The notes beneath the pieces were generated by a model that saw only the letters and a program-made list of their open reading frames with translations, made no database searches and was not told the DNA's origin. A stretch of 64,000 nucleotides of DNA from Streptomyces genisteinicus. Its GTDB lineage: Bacteria; Actinomycetota; Actinomycetes; Streptomycetales; Streptomycetaceae. Where the stretch lies: contig NZ_CP060825.1 in NCBI RefSeq assembly GCF_014489615.1, forward strand, positions 3,362,501-3,426,500, read 5' to 3'. Every line of letters begins with the position of its first letter. The stretch's first letter is position 1. This document shows positions 53,241 through 62,410 of this stretch, one piece after another. The position numbers were made by a program, and so were the translations under genes.

Positions 53241-55514
53241 TCAGACGAGCAGACCGGGGATGGTCGCCTCGTGCGCCGTGCGCAGCTCGTTCAGCGGGAT
53301 CGAGAACTGGCCCTGCACCTCGACGGCGTCGCCCTCGACGACACCGATGCGGGTGGCGGGCAGCCCGCGGGCACCGCACATGTCCGTGAAGCGCAGCTCC
53401 TCGCTGCGCGGCACGGCGACGACCGCACGGCCGGCCGACTCGCTCAGCAGGAAGGTGAACGCGTCGCCGGTGGCCGAGCCGCCCTCGGACAGCCCCTCCG
53501 GGACGACCAGCCGGGCGCCGTGGCCGCCGCGCAGGCAGGACTCGGTCACCGCCTGGACCAGACCGCCGTCGGACAGGTCGTGCGCCGCGTCGATCATGCC
53601 GTCGCGGGACGCCGAGATCAGGATCTCCGCCAGCAGCTTCTCCCGGTCCAGGTCCACCGCGGGCGGCATGCCGCCGAGGTGGTCGTGGACGACCTGGGAC
53701 CACGCCGAGCCGCCGAACTCCTCGCGGGTGTCGCCGAGCAGGTAGAGCAGCTGCCCCTCCTCGGCGAACGCGATCGGGGTGCGGCGGGTGACGTCATCGA
53801 TCACACCGAGCACGGCCACCACCGGCGTCGGGTGGATCGCCACGTCACCGGTCTGGTTGTAGAGCGAGACGTTGCCGCCGGTGACCGGGGTGCCGAGCGC
53901 GAGGCAGCCGTCGGCGAGGCCGCGGGTGGCCTCGGCGAACTGCCACATCACGTCCGGGTCCTCGGGCGAACCGAAGTTCAGGCAGTCCGAGATCGCCAGC
54001 GGCCTGGCGCCGGAGGCGGCCACGTTGCGGTACGCCTCGGCCAGCGCGAGCTGCGCACCGGTGTACGGGTCGAGCTTCGCGTAGCGGCCGTTGCCGTCGG
54101 TCGCCATGGCCACGCCGAGGTTGGACTCCTCGTCGATCCGGACCATGCCCGCGTCCTCGGGCTGGGCGAGCACGGTGTTGCCCTGCACGAAGCGGTCGTA
54201 CTGGTCGGTGATCCACGCCTTGGAGGCCTGGTTCGGGGAGGAGACCAGCCGCAGGACCTGCGCGCGCAGTTCGTCCGCGGCCTGGGGCCGTGCCAGCGCG
54301 TTCGCGTCGTCGGCCTGGAGGGCGTCCTGCCAGGACGGACGGGCGAACGGACGGTGGTAGGTCGGTCCCTCGTGGGCGACGGTGCCGGGCGGCACGTCCA
54401 CGATGAGCTCGCCGTGCCAGAAGATCTCCAGCCGCTCGCCCTCGGTCACCTCACCGATCACGGTGGCGGTGACGTCCCACTTCTCGCAGATCTCCATGAA
54501 GCGGTCGACGTGCTGCGGCTCGACGATCGCGCACATGCGCTCCTGCGACTCGCTCATGAGGATCTCCTCCGGCGAGAGCGTCGCGTCGCGCAGCGGCACG
54601 GTGTCCAGCTCGACCCGCATGCCGCCGGAGCCGGCGCTCGCCAGCTCGGAGGTGGCGCAGGACAGCCCGGCGCCGCCGAGGTCCTGGATGCCCGCGACCA
54701 GCTTCTCCTTGAAGATCTCCAGGGTGCACTCGATGAGGAGCTTCTCCTGGAACGGGTCGCCGACCTGCACCGCGGGGCGCTTGGTGGGCTTGGTGTCGTC
54801 GAAGGTCTCGGACGCGAGGACCGAGACGCCGCCGATGCCGTCGCCGCCGGTGCGGGCGCCGTAGAGGATGACCTTGTTGCCGGGGCCGGAGGCCTGGGCG
54901 AGGTGGATGTCCTCGTGCTTCATCACGCCGATGCAGCCGGCGTTGACGAGCGGGTTGCCCTGGTAGCAGGAGTCGAAGACGACCTCGCCGCCGATGTTGG
55001 GCAGGCCCAGGCAGTTGCCGTAGCCGCCGATGCCGGCGACGACGCCCGGCAGGACGCGCTTGGTGTCGGGGTGGTCGGCCGCGCCGAAACGCAGCGGGTC
55101 GACGACGGCGACCGGGCGGGCGCCCATCGCCAGGATGTCGCGGACGATGCCGCCGACGCCCGTGGCGGCGCCCTGGTAGGGCTCGATGTACGAGGGGTGG
55201 TTGTGCGACTCGACCTTGAAGGTCACCGCGTACCCCTGGCCCACGTCGACGACGCCGGCGTTCTCGCCGATCCCGACGAGCAGCGCGTCGTTCTCCGGGG
55301 CCTTCTCGCCGAACTGCTTCAGGTGCACCTTGCTGCTCTTGTACGAGCAGTGCTCGGACCACATGACGCTGTACATCGCGAGCTCGGCCCCGGTGGGACG
55401 GCGGCCCAGGATCTCGCGGATGCGGGCGTACTCGTCCTCCTTGAGTCCGAGCTCCTTCCAGGGCTGCTCGGAGTCCGGGGTCTCGCCCGCGTGCTTGACG
55501 GTGTCCAGGGTCAT
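53241..55514 (-). CDS. purL: Phosphoribosylformylglycinamidine synthase subunit PurL
   Basis: A 757-residue ATP-dependent amidotransferase synthetase subunit (small, Gram-positive type). It converts FGAR to FGAM with ammonia delivered by PurQ through a PurS-bridged complex. Motifs: [26 protein letters not shown] and [11 protein letters not shown]. The start ATG overlaps the purQ stop by four bases (ATGA). It is the last gene of the purS-purQ-purL operon. Confidence 0.97.
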   Translation of the reverse strand: MTLDTVKHAGETPDSEQPWKELGLKEDEYARIREILGRRPTGAELAMYSVMWSEHCSYKSSKVHLKQFGEKAPENDALLVGIGENAGVVDVGQGYAVTFKVESHNHPSYIEPYQGAATGVGGIVRDILAMGARPVAVVDPLRFGAADHPDTKRVLPGVVAGIGGYGNCLGLPNIGGEVVFDSCYQGNPLVNAGCIGVMKHEDIHLAQASGPGNKVILYGARTGGDGIGGVSVLASETFDDTKPTKRPAVQVGDPFQEKLLIECTLEIFKEKLVAGIQDLGGAGLSCATSELASAGSGGMRVELDTVPLRDATLSPEEILMSESQERMCAIVEPQHVDRFMEICEKWDVTATVIGEVTEGERLEIFWHGELIVDVPPGTVAHEGPTYHRPFARPSWQDALQADDANALARPQAADELRAQVLRLVSSPNQASKAWITDQYDRFVQGNTVLAQPEDAGMVRIDEESNLGVAMATDGNGRYAKLDPYTGAQLALAEAYRNVAASGARPLAISDCLNFGSPEDPDVMWQFAEATRGLADGCLALGTPVTGGNVSLYNQTGDVAIHPTPVVAVLGVIDDVTRRTPIAFAEEGQLLYLLGDTREEFGGSAWSQVVHDHLGGMPPAVDLDREKLLAEILISASRDGMIDAAHDLSDGGLVQAVTESCLRGGHGARLVVPEGLSEGGSATGDAFTFLLSESAGRAVVAVPRSEELRFTDMCGARGLPATRIGVVEGDAVEVQGQFSIPLNELRTAHEATIPGLLV

Positions 55515-56191
55515 GAGGAGACCAACTTCTTGAGGATCGAGGTGAAGAAGCCCAGCCCGTCGGTGCCCCCGGTGCCGACGAGCGGCTCGACCGCGTGCTC
55601 GGGGTGCGGCATCAGGCCGACCACGTTGCCCGCGGCGTTGGTGATGCCCGCGATGTCGCGCAGCGAGCCGTTGGGGTTGACGTCCAGGTAGCGGAAGGCG
55701 ACCCGGCCCTCGGCCTCCAGCTCGTCGAGGGTGCGCGCGTCGGCGACGTAGCGGCCGTCCATGTTCTTGAGCGGGACGGCGATCTCCTGGCCCTGCTCGT
55801 AGTCGGACGTCCAGGCCGTGTCCGCGTTCTCGACGCGCAGGCGCTGCTCGCGGCAGATGAAGTGCAGGTGGTTGTTGCGCAGCATCGCGCCCGGCAGCAG
55901 GTGCGCCTCGGTGAGGATCTGGAATCCGTTGCAGATGCCGAGGACCGGCATGCCGGCCTTCGCCTGCTCGATGATCGTGTCCGTCACCGGGGAGAAGCGC
56001 GAGATGGCGCCGGCGCGCAGGTAGTCGCCGTAGCTGAAGCCTCCGGCCAGCACCACGGCGTCGACCTGCTTCAGGTCCTTGTCGCGGTGCCAGAGCGGGA
56101 CGGGCTCGGCGCCCGCGAGGCGGACGGCACGCAGGGCGTCCCGGTCGTCGAGCGTCCCGGGGAAGGTGACGACTCCGATACGAGTGGTCAC
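55511..56191 (-). CDS. purQ: Phosphoribosylformylglycinamidine synthase subunit PurQ (glutaminase)
   Basis: A 226-residue class I glutamine amidotransferase. The nucleophile is in [11 protein letters not shown] and the His of the triad in [11 protein letters not shown]. It frees ammonia for PurL. It overlaps purS upstream and purL downstream by four bases each. Confidence 0.97.
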   Translation of the reverse strand: MTTRIGVVTFPGTLDDRDALRAVRLAGAEPVPLWHRDKDLKQVDAVVLAGGFSYGDYLRAGAISRFSPVTDTIIEQAKAGMPVLGICNGFQILTEAHLLPGAMLRNNHLHFICREQRLRVENADTAWTSDYEQGQEIAVPLKNMDGRYVADARTLDELEAEGRVAFRYLDVNPNGSLRDIAGITNAAGNVVGLMPHPEHAVEPLVGTGGTDGLGFFTSILKKLVSS

Positions 56192-56439
56192 GACTCCACC
56201 TTTACGACGAAGTCCTCGATGACGGTGTTGGCGAGGAACGTCTCGGCCATCTCGTGGATGCGGGCGAGGGCGGCGTCGTCGACCGGCCCGTCCACTTCCA
56301 GCTCGAAACGCTTTCCCTGACGTACGTCCGCGATCCCGTCGAATCCCAGACGGGGCAGTGCACGCTGCACCGCCTGTCCCTGGGGGTCGAGGATCTCGGG
56401 CTTGAGCATGACGTCGACTACGACGCGAGCCACGGGCAC
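56188..56439 (-). CDS. purS: Phosphoribosylformylglycinamidine synthase subunit PurS
   Basis: An 83-residue bridge protein between PurL and PurQ ([20 protein letters not shown] at the start). It is the first gene of a tight operon, purS-purQ-purL, with four-base overlaps. The divergent promoter region carries two palindromes. Confidence 0.96.
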   Translation of the reverse strand: MPVARVVVDVMLKPEILDPQGQAVQRALPRLGFDGIADVRQGKRFELEVDGPVDDAALARIHEMAETFLANTVIEDFVVKVES

Positions 56440-56712
56440 TCCCGGTGGTGTGTTGCGAGGGCGGTTCCCTCAGCGTACCCGGCCCGAGAATCTACGCGGG
56501 TAGATATCGGGACACACCACCGGGAAATCCCGGATAGGAATCCCCTGCCGCTTTGCGCGGGACACGCGCAGACAATTGGCGGGGCTTCACAATGCACCGC
56601 CCACCGCTGTACAAAGGAATGCAGAGGAAAGCAGCATTGCCCCTCGACAGTCGTTAAGCCGGTATCCCCGCACGTCAGAAGCGGTGATACCGCAGGGAAA
56701 GGACCGATATCC
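56440..56712. promoter_or_regulatory. Divergent purSQL / lsrL promoter region with two palindromes
   Basis: The 273-bp region holds ATCTAC-GCGG-GTAGAT (56490-56505), about 50 bp upstream of purS, and CCGGGA-AA-TCCCGG (56520-56533). The first is a good candidate for a purine-responsive operator of purSQL. I did not find the same palindrome at purF or purC, so the assignment is tentative. Confidence 0.5.
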
Positions 56713-57048
56713 GTGGCTCAGCGAGTGGTGGTCACGCTCTCCGACGACATCGACGGAGGAGAAGCGGCGGAAACGGTCATGTTCGGCCTCGACGGGAAGT
56801 CGTACGAGATCGACCTCAATACGTCCAATGCAAAGAAACTGCGCAAGGCCCTGGCCCCGTACCTGGCGGCCGGCCGAAAGCAGGCCAATGCGCCGAAGCG
56901 GGACAAGTCGCCCGTCTCCTACCGGCACACCTCGCTCGAACCGGCTCCGGCCGCAGTCCGCGCGTGGGCCCAGTCGCGGAAGATGGACGTGCCCGCCCGC
57001 GGCCGGATCCCCAAGCACGTCTACGAGGCGTTCCGCCAAGCCGGTTGA
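56713..57048 (+). CDS. lsrL: LsrL, Lsr2-family nucleoid-associated protein
   Basis: A 111-residue xenogeneic-silencer-type protein. The N-terminal dimerisation domain (VVVTLSDDIDGGEAAETVMF, YEIDLNTSNAKKLRKALAPY) is followed by a C-terminal DNA-binding domain with the minor-groove motif ARGRIPKHVYEAF. In S. coelicolor the second Lsr2 copy, LsrL, is next to purS (from memory, SCO4076). Lsr2 proteins bind AT-rich DNA and silence specialised metabolism. GTG 56713 follows AAAGGA. Confidence 0.9.
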   Translation: MAQRVVVTLSDDIDGGEAAETVMFGLDGKSYEIDLNTSNAKKLRKALAPYLAAGRKQANAPKRDKSPVSYRHTSLEPAPAAVRAWAQSRKMDVPARGRIPKHVYEAFRQAG

Positions 57049-57089
57049 GCCCCGCCGGCTCCGCCGCGACCGCGCCGCGGCGAACCGAG

Positions 57090-57120
57090 TTGCACTGCAC
57101 CCCCATTGATCGGCTAGAGT
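57090..57120 (+). promoter_or_regulatory. Candidate promoter of tRNA-Gly (TCC)
   Basis: TTGCAC (57090-57095) and TAGAGT (57115-57120), spaced 19 bp, about 48 bp before the tRNA. The same -10 hexamer appears in the rrn promoter repeats and in front of the next tRNA-Gly. Confidence 0.5.
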
Positions 57121-57168
57121 CTGGAGCACGCCGAGGGGCAAGGCCGAAAGGCCCGAACCGAGGATCGT

Positions 57169-57240
57169 GCGGGTGTAGTTCAGTAGTAGAACATCCCCCT
57201 TCCAGGGGGAAGGCGCAGTGTGCAATTCCTGTCACCCGCT
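57169..57240 (+). tRNA. Atypical tRNA-Gly (TCC)
   Basis: 72 nt. The acceptor GCGGGTG/CACCCGC, D stem GTTC/GAAC and anticodon stem TCCCC/GGGGA are perfect, and the loop CTTCCAG gives anticodon UCC. The D loop AGTAGTA has A where G18 is expected. The T arm reads GCAGTG, then loop TGCAATT, then CCTGT: position 55 is G instead of U, and the stem pairs only if one U is bulged. The conserved G53, U54, C56, A58 and C61 remain. This pattern resembles non-proteinogenic tRNA-Gly of staphylococci. Discriminator U; CCA not encoded. It could alternatively be a decaying gene. Confidence 0.85.
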
Positions 57241-57319
57241 CTCATCGCCTTACCGACCACCGAAGTGGATCAGGTAGAGTGGTGCACGCACCGCCCGGTG
57301 AAAGCCGAGCGGGAGCAAT

Positions 57320-57392
57320 GCGGACGTGGCTCAGTTGGTAGAGCATCACCTTGCCAAGGTGAGGGTCGCGAGTTCGAATCTCGTCGTCCGCT
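57320..57392 (+). tRNA. tRNA-Gly (GCC), copy 1
   Basis: 73 nt, anticodon GCC (loop CTTGCCAAG), canonical AGTTCGAATCT T arm, discriminator U. It is identical to the copy at 61215-61287. A -10-like TAGAGT is at 57275-57280. Confidence 0.95.
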
Positions 57393-57399
57393 CAGGAAG

Positions 57400-57431
57400 C
57401 GAAGGTCCCGGTCATCCGACCGGGACCTTCG
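57400..57431 (+). terminator. Terminator of tRNA-Gly copy 1
   Basis: A 13-bp perfect stem (57400-57412 and 57419-57431) with a 6-nt loop, followed by TCGTTT. Confidence 0.85.
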
Positions 57432-57533
57432 TCGTTTCCCGTGGTCCCCCGCGCCCCCACCCATGACGTTTGTCATGCGCAGCGATGACACCGCGCACTG
57501 CCCGCGGCCGCGGTCCGCCCCGAGGCTTGAACC

Positions 57534-58481
57534 ATGACCGACGACGAGTACGTGATCAGGGCCGACGGCCTGAGGCGGACCTACAGCGGCGGCTACGAAG
57601 CCGTCCGCGGGATCCGCCTCGGCGTCGCCCGCGGCGAGGTCTTCGCCCTGCTCGGCACCAACGGAGCGGGCAAGACCTCCACCGTGGAGATGCTGGAAGG
57701 CCTGGCCCCCGCCGACGCCGGCACCGTACGGGTGCTCGGCCGGGACCCCTACCGCGAGCGGGCCGCCGTGCGCCCCCGCATCGGCATGATGCTCCAGGAG
57801 GGCGGCTTCCCCTCCGACCTGACCGCCGCCGAGACCGCCACCATGTGGGCCGGCGTCACCACCGGCGCCCGCCCCGTGGCGGAGGCGCTGGCCCTGGTCG
57901 GGCTCGACCACCGGGCCGGCGTGCGGGTCAAGCAGCTGTCCGGCGGCGAGCGCCGCCGGCTCGACCTGGCCCTCGCCATCATGGGCGACCCCGAGGTCCT
58001 CTTCCTCGACGAACCGACCACCGGCCTCGACGCCGCCAGCCGGCGCAGCACCTGGGAGCTCGTGCGCGCCCTGCGCGACGGCGGCACCACCGTGCTGCTC
58101 ACCACCCACTACCTGGAGGAGGCGGAGAGCCTCGCCGACCGCCTCGCGATCATGGACCGGGGCCTGATCGTCAGCGAGGGGACGCCCGCCCAGGTCACCG
58201 CGGCCCGGCCGGCACGCATCCGCTTCACGCTGCCCGCCACCGTGCCCGCGGGCAGGCTGCCGCTGTCGCTGAAGGCCGCGTCCGACGGGCAGCGCATCGA
58301 CATCCGCACCCGCGACCTCCAGCGGGACCTCGCCGAACTCCTGCGCTGGGCCGAGGCGTCGGACGTGGCACTCGAAGGGCTCGACGCCCGATCCGCCTCT
58401 CTGGAGGAGGCGTTCCTCGACATCGCGCAGCGCGACCGGACCGACGACAGCATGAACGACAGGGTGGTGGACGTCCGATGA
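57534..58481 (+). CDS. ABC transporter ATP-binding protein (DrrA-like)
   Basis: A 315-residue ATPase of the ABC-2 exporter type. Walker A GTNGAGKTST, signature LSGGERRRLDLALA, Walker B VLFLDEPTTGLD, and the H-loop TTHYLEEAE. The C-terminal 80 residues are an accessory domain seen in drug exporters. It shares ATGA overlap with the permease gene. With the following kinase and response regulator it forms a typical drug-sensing export module. Confidence 0.93.
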   Translation: MTDDEYVIRADGLRRTYSGGYEAVRGIRLGVARGEVFALLGTNGAGKTSTVEMLEGLAPADAGTVRVLGRDPYRERAAVRPRIGMMLQEGGFPSDLTAAETATMWAGVTTGARPVAEALALVGLDHRAGVRVKQLSGGERRRLDLALAIMGDPEVLFLDEPTTGLDAASRRSTWELVRALRDGGTTVLLTTHYLEEAESLADRLAIMDRGLIVSEGTPAQVTAARPARIRFTLPATVPAGRLPLSLKAASDGQRIDIRTRDLQRDLAELLRWAEASDVALEGLDARSASLEEAFLDIAQRDRTDDSMNDRVVDVR

Positions 58482-59251
58482 CGACCTCGACAGCGGCCGT
58501 GGGACGGCTCACGGCACTCGGACGGGCGGAGATCACCCTGCTCGTGCGCAACCGCACGGCCCTCTTCGTCGCCCTGCTGATGCCCCTGCTGATGCTCGCC
58601 GCGGTGAAGAGCTCGCTCGACCGGATCGACCTCGACGGCACCGGCCTGAGCGTCGCCTCCACCGTGATCACCAGCGGCATCGGCATGGCCCTGCTGGTGG
58701 TCGTCCACATGAACCTGGTCGCCGCCTACGTCTCCCGGCGCGAGGACCTGGCGCTCAAGCGGCTGCGCACCGGCGAGGCGTCGGACGTGGAGATCCTCAC
58801 CGGCACCGCGCTGCCCGCCGCCGCGGTCGCGCTCGTCCAGATCGCGGTACTGGCCGTCGCGGGGGTCGCCTTCTTCGGGCTCGACGCCCCCGCCCGCCCC
58901 GACCTCGTCGTCGCCGGCGTGGTCATCGGGCTGGTGCAGATGACGGTTCTGGCCGCGGCGACGGCCGCGGTGACCCGCACCGTGGAGAGCGCGCAGATCA
59001 CCACGCTCCCGTTCTTCCTGGTCTCCGCCATGGGCTCCGGCCTCTTCGTGCCCGTCGAGGTCCTCCCCGAGGGCCTGGCCTCGGTGTGCGAGCGGCTGCC
59101 GATGACCGGAGTGATGACCCTGGTCCGCTCCGGCTGGCTCGGCGGCGCCGACACGGGCGAGATCGTGGGGGCCGCGGTCACCGCGCTGGCCTGGACCGTG
59201 CTGGCCGTGTTTGCTGTGCAACGGTGGTTCCGCTGGGAGCCCCGCCGCTGA
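58478..59251 (+). CDS. ABC-2 type transporter permease
   Basis: A 257-residue membrane protein with about six helices (LFVALLMPLLMLAAVKS, VITSGIGMALLVVVHMNLVA, VVAGVVIGLVQMTVLAA and others). The conserved QITTLPFFLVSAMGSGLFVP is the ABC-2 signature region. It works with the ATPase encoded just upstream. The substrate is unknown. Confidence 0.92.
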   Translation: MTTSTAAVGRLTALGRAEITLLVRNRTALFVALLMPLLMLAAVKSSLDRIDLDGTGLSVASTVITSGIGMALLVVVHMNLVAAYVSRREDLALKRLRTGEASDVEILTGTALPAAAVALVQIAVLAVAGVAFFGLDAPARPDLVVAGVVIGLVQMTVLAAATAAVTRTVESAQITTLPFFLVSAMGSGLFVPVEVLPEGLASVCERLPMTGVMTLVRSGWLGGADTGEIVGAAVTALAWTVLAVFAVQRWFRWEPRR

Positions 59252-59297
59252 CACCGGGGGCGCTCCCGCCGCGGGCGGGCCACGAGAGGGGGCACGG

Positions 59298-60587
59298 GTG
59301 ACGGACGAGAAGGAGAGGAGGACGCCGGTGAAACGGTGGAAGAGCCGCAGCAGGCTCGCCAAGGTCGACCTCTACACACGCGGCACGGTCTACTCGATCC
59401 AGTGGGGCGCGGTCGCCGTCACCGTCCTGCTGATCCTCACCCGCCCCGTCCGGCACGAGGCCCCGACGGCCCTGATGACCGCGGCGATCCTCGCCGCCCT
59501 CGTCAACGGCGTCCTCTGCCACCGCTTCTGCCGCACCGCGATGACCGCCTACCTCACCGGCGACGGCGTCCCGCTGCGCACGGCGGCCGGGCCCGTGACC
59601 TCGACCGGGGTGCTGACAGCGCTCCTCCTCGCGCTCGGCGCGACCGTCGATCTGACCCCCCTGCTGCCCATGATGCTGGGCAGCGCCCTGGTGCCGGTAC
59701 TCAGCGGCCACAGCCTGCTGGTCCGCCCGCGCGTCAACGCCCTCCACCAGGTGGCCCTGATCGCGGTGTTCACGGCGGCGGTGGCGGTCACCGCCCGGGA
59801 CGGCGCGCCCGTGCTCGCCACCGCCCTCACCCTCGCCTTCGTCACCGTCTGGATCGTCGCCTCGATCCGGGTCTCGATGTGGGTGCTGCGCGTGATGTGG
59901 GAGCTCGACGACGCCCGGGACGTGCAGGCGCGGCTCGCCGTCGCCGAGGAACGGCTCCGCTTCGGGCGCGATCTCCACGACGTGCTCGGCCGCAACCTCG
60001 CGGTCATCGCCCTCAAGGCCGAGCTGGCGGCCCAACTGGCCGGCCGGGGCAGGCCGGAGGCCGCCGACCAGATGACCGAGGTCCAGCGGATCGCCCAGGA
60101 GTCGCAGCGCGAGGTGCGCGAGGTGGTGCGCGGCTACCGGGAGGCCGACCTGCGCGCGGAGCTGGAGGGCGCCCGCGGCGTACTGGCCGCCGCCGGCATC
60201 GCGTGCACCGTCGGCCGGCCGACGGCGGACATCGCGGCGCTGTCGCCGCGCGTCCAGTCCGCCCTCGGCTGGGTGGTCCGCGAGGCCACCACCAACATCC
60301 TCCGCCACGGCGACGCCCGGAACTGCACGATCACGGTCGAGACCACGGCCCGGTGGGTGCGGCTGACCGTCGAGAACGACGGCGCCGTCCCGGTCCGCCC
60401 GCACCGCGGCACCCCCGGCTCCGGCCTCGCCGGACTGCGGGAACGGCTCCAGGCGGTGGGCGGCACGCTGGAGGCGGGGCCGGCGCCGGAGGACCGTTTC
60501 CGGGTGATCGCCCGGGTGCCGCCCGGCGACCCCCGCCCCCTCTCCCGCGGCGGCACCGCCGACGAGGACCTGAAGGAGTCCGCGTGA
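59298..60587 (+). CDS. Sensor histidine kinase (HisKA_3, DesK-like)
   Basis: A 429-residue protein. About six hydrophobic segments span residues 35-200. The phospho-acceptor histidine is in RFGRDLHDVLGRNLAVIALK at about 227, and the ATPase domain covers about 320-415 (VVREATTNILRHG, GSGLAGLRERL). GTG 59298 has AGAGGGGG upstream. Its stop overlaps the response-regulator start. It likely senses membrane or envelope stress and controls the neighbouring ABC exporter. Confidence 0.92.
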   Translation: MTDEKERRTPVKRWKSRSRLAKVDLYTRGTVYSIQWGAVAVTVLLILTRPVRHEAPTALMTAAILAALVNGVLCHRFCRTAMTAYLTGDGVPLRTAAGPVTSTGVLTALLLALGATVDLTPLLPMMLGSALVPVLSGHSLLVRPRVNALHQVALIAVFTAAVAVTARDGAPVLATALTLAFVTVWIVASIRVSMWVLRVMWELDDARDVQARLAVAEERLRFGRDLHDVLGRNLAVIALKAELAAQLAGRGRPEAADQMTEVQRIAQESQREVREVVRGYREADLRAELEGARGVLAAAGIACTVGRPTADIAALSPRVQSALGWVVREATTNILRHGDARNCTITVETTARWVRLTVENDGAVPVRPHRGTPGSGLAGLRERLQAVGGTLEAGPAPEDRFRVIARVPPGDPRPLSRGGTADEDLKESA

Positions 60588-61192
60588 CCGTACGCGTCCT
60601 GCTCGCCGACGACGAGCACCTGATCCGGGGAGCCCTCGCGGCGCTGCTGGCGCTCGAGGACGACCTGGTCGTCGTCGCCGAGGCCGCCGGCGGGCCGGAG
60701 GCCGTCGCCATGGCCCTCGCCCACCGGCCCGACGTCGCCGTGCTCGATCTCCAGATGCCGGGCGCGGACGGAGTGACGGTCGCCACACGCCTGCGGGACG
60801 AACTCCCCGGCTGCCGCACCATGATCGTGACCAGCCACGGGCTGCCCGGACACCTGAAGCGCGCCCTGGCCGCGGGGGTGCGGGGCTTCGTGCCCAAGAC
60901 CGTGAGCGCCCGCAGGCTCGCCGAGATCATCCGCAGCGTGCACGAGGGAAACCGTTATGTGGACCCGGAGTTGGCGGCCGACGCCATCTCGGCCGGCGAC
61001 TCGCCGCTGACCGCCCGGGAGGCCGAGGTGCTCTCCTTCGCGGCCGACGGCGCCCCCATCGCGGAGATCGCCGAACGGGCGTCGCTGTCCCCCGGGACCG
61101 TGCGCAACTACCTGTCGTCGGCGGCGGCGAAGCTCGGTGCGGAGAACCGTCACACGGCGGTGCGTCTCGCCCGCCGGAAAGGTTGGGTATAG
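60584..61192 (+). CDS. Response regulator, NarL/LuxR type
   Basis: 202 residues. The receiver domain (about 1-120) has DDEH, the phospho-acceptor Asp in VAVLDLQMPGADG and conserved Lys in FVPKTVS. The LuxR HTH follows (about 138-195, LTAREAEVLSFAADG, LSPGTVRNYLSSAAAKLG). It is translationally coupled to the kinase (GTGA overlap, with GAAGGAG upstream). The stop codon lies inside the -10-like TATAGT of the next tRNA gene. Confidence 0.94.
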   Translation: MTVRVLLADDEHLIRGALAALLALEDDLVVVAEAAGGPEAVAMALAHRPDVAVLDLQMPGADGVTVATRLRDELPGCRTMIVTSHGLPGHLKRALAAGVRGFVPKTVSARRLAEIIRSVHEGNRYVDPELAADAISAGDSPLTAREAEVLSFAADGAPIAEIAERASLSPGTVRNYLSSAAAKLGAENRHTAVRLARRKGWV

Positions 61193-61193
61193 T
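61188..61193 (+). promoter_or_regulatory. -10 element TATAGT of tRNA-Gly copy 2
   Basis: TATAGT sits 21 bp upstream of the tRNA 5' end and includes the TAG stop of the response-regulator gene. No matching -35 was found. Confidence 0.5.
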
Positions 61194-61214
61194 GGTCTCC
61201 GCGCTACGGCGCAT

Positions 61215-61287
61215 GCGGACGTGGCTCAGTTGGTAGAGCATCACCTTGCCAAGGTGAGGGTCGCGAGTTCGAATCTCGTCGTCCGCT
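61215..61287 (+). tRNA. tRNA-Gly (GCC), copy 2
   Basis: Identical to tRNA-Gly at 57320-57392 across 73 nt. Anticodon GCC. The two copies flank the ABC exporter and two-component genes. Confidence 0.95.
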
Positions 61288-61295
61288 CAGTGCAG

Positions 61296-61330
61296 GAAGC
61301 CCCCGGCGGCATCGCCGGGGGCTTCTTCGT
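61296..61330 (+). terminator. Terminator of tRNA-Gly copy 2
   Basis: A 13-bp perfect stem (61296-61308 and 61313-61325) with a 4-nt loop and TTCGT following. Confidence 0.85.
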
Positions 61331-61390
61331 GTGCCTGCCGTCCCGGGTCCGGATGCCGACGACGGCACCCGGACCCGGACCGGGACGACG

Positions 61391-62296
61391 CTAGCGGGCC
61401 TCCCAGGGGGTGCCGGTCAGCAGCTCGTACGCCTCGGTGTACTTGGCGCGGGTCGCGTCCACCACGTCCTGCGGCAGGGCCGGCGGCGGCTGCTCGCTGC
61501 GGCGGTCCCAGCCGGACGCGTCCGAGGTGAGCCAGTCGCGCACGTACTGCTTGTCGTACGACGGCTGGGCCCGGCCGGGCTCCCAGGTCGCGGCGGGCCA
61601 GAACCGGGACGAGTCGGGGGTGAGCACCTCGTCGGCGAGGACGAGGGCGTCCCCGTCGAAGCCGAACTCGAACTTCGTGTCGGCGAGGACGATGCCGCGT
61701 TCACGGGCGATGTCCCGGGCCCGCGCGTAGACGGCGAGCGTGGTGTCGCGCAGCGCTTCGGCGGTCCCGGCACCGACCTGGCGGACGACCTCCTCGAAGC
61801 TCACGTTCTCGTCGTGGTCGCCCACGGCCGCCTTGGTGGCCGGCGTGAAGATGGGGGCGGGCAGCTCCGAGCCGTCGGACAGGCCCTCGGGCAGCTCCAG
61901 CCCGCACACCGTCCGGGACTCCTCGTACTCGGCGAGCCCGGAGCCGGTCAGATAGCCGCGGGCCACGCACTCGACGGGCACCATCCGCAGAGAGCGGCAC
62001 ACCAGCGTCCTGCCCTCCCAGTCGGCGGGGGCGCCGGCGGGGACCTCGGCGGAGATCACATGGTTGGGGACGAGGTCCCGCAGCCGCTCGAACCACCACA
62101 GGGAGAGCTGGGTGAGCACCCGCCCCTTGTCGGGGATCTCGGTGGGCAGTACCCAGTCGTACGCGGAGATCCGGTCGCTGGCGACCATCACGAGGTCGCC
62201 CGCCTCGTTCCGGTAGAGGTCGCGCACCTTGCCGGTGTGCAGATGCACCAGGCCGGGCACCTGGAGCGGCTCGGGCTTTTCGACGAATCCGGACAC
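61391..62296 (-). CDS. purC: Phosphoribosylaminoimidazole-succinocarboxamide synthase (SAICAR synthetase)
   Basis: A 301-residue ATP enzyme that joins aspartate to CAIR. Motifs: HTGKVRDLYRNEAGDLVMV near the N-terminus, PVECVARGYLTGSG, and DTKFEFGFDG for metal binding. GTG 62296 has GGAGGAACC upstream. It is a separate unit from purFM and purSQL. Confidence 0.96.
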   Translation of the reverse strand: MSGFVEKPEPLQVPGLVHLHTGKVRDLYRNEAGDLVMVASDRISAYDWVLPTEIPDKGRVLTQLSLWWFERLRDLVPNHVISAEVPAGAPADWEGRTLVCRSLRMVPVECVARGYLTGSGLAEYEESRTVCGLELPEGLSDGSELPAPIFTPATKAAVGDHDENVSFEEVVRQVGAGTAEALRDTTLAVYARARDIARERGIVLADTKFEFGFDGDALVLADEVLTPDSSRFWPAATWEPGRAQPSYDKQYVRDWLTSDASGWDRRSEQPPPALPQDVVDATRAKYTEAYELLTGTPWEAR

Positions 62297-62410
62297 GGTT
62301 CCTCCGCGTGGTGATGTACGAGAGTCCGATTGTCCCGTACGCGGACGCCGCGCTCCTGCGCAGGGGTCCTGGCCGGGCGGCCGTCCGCGGCAGCGCCCGG
62401 CACGCCGCCG

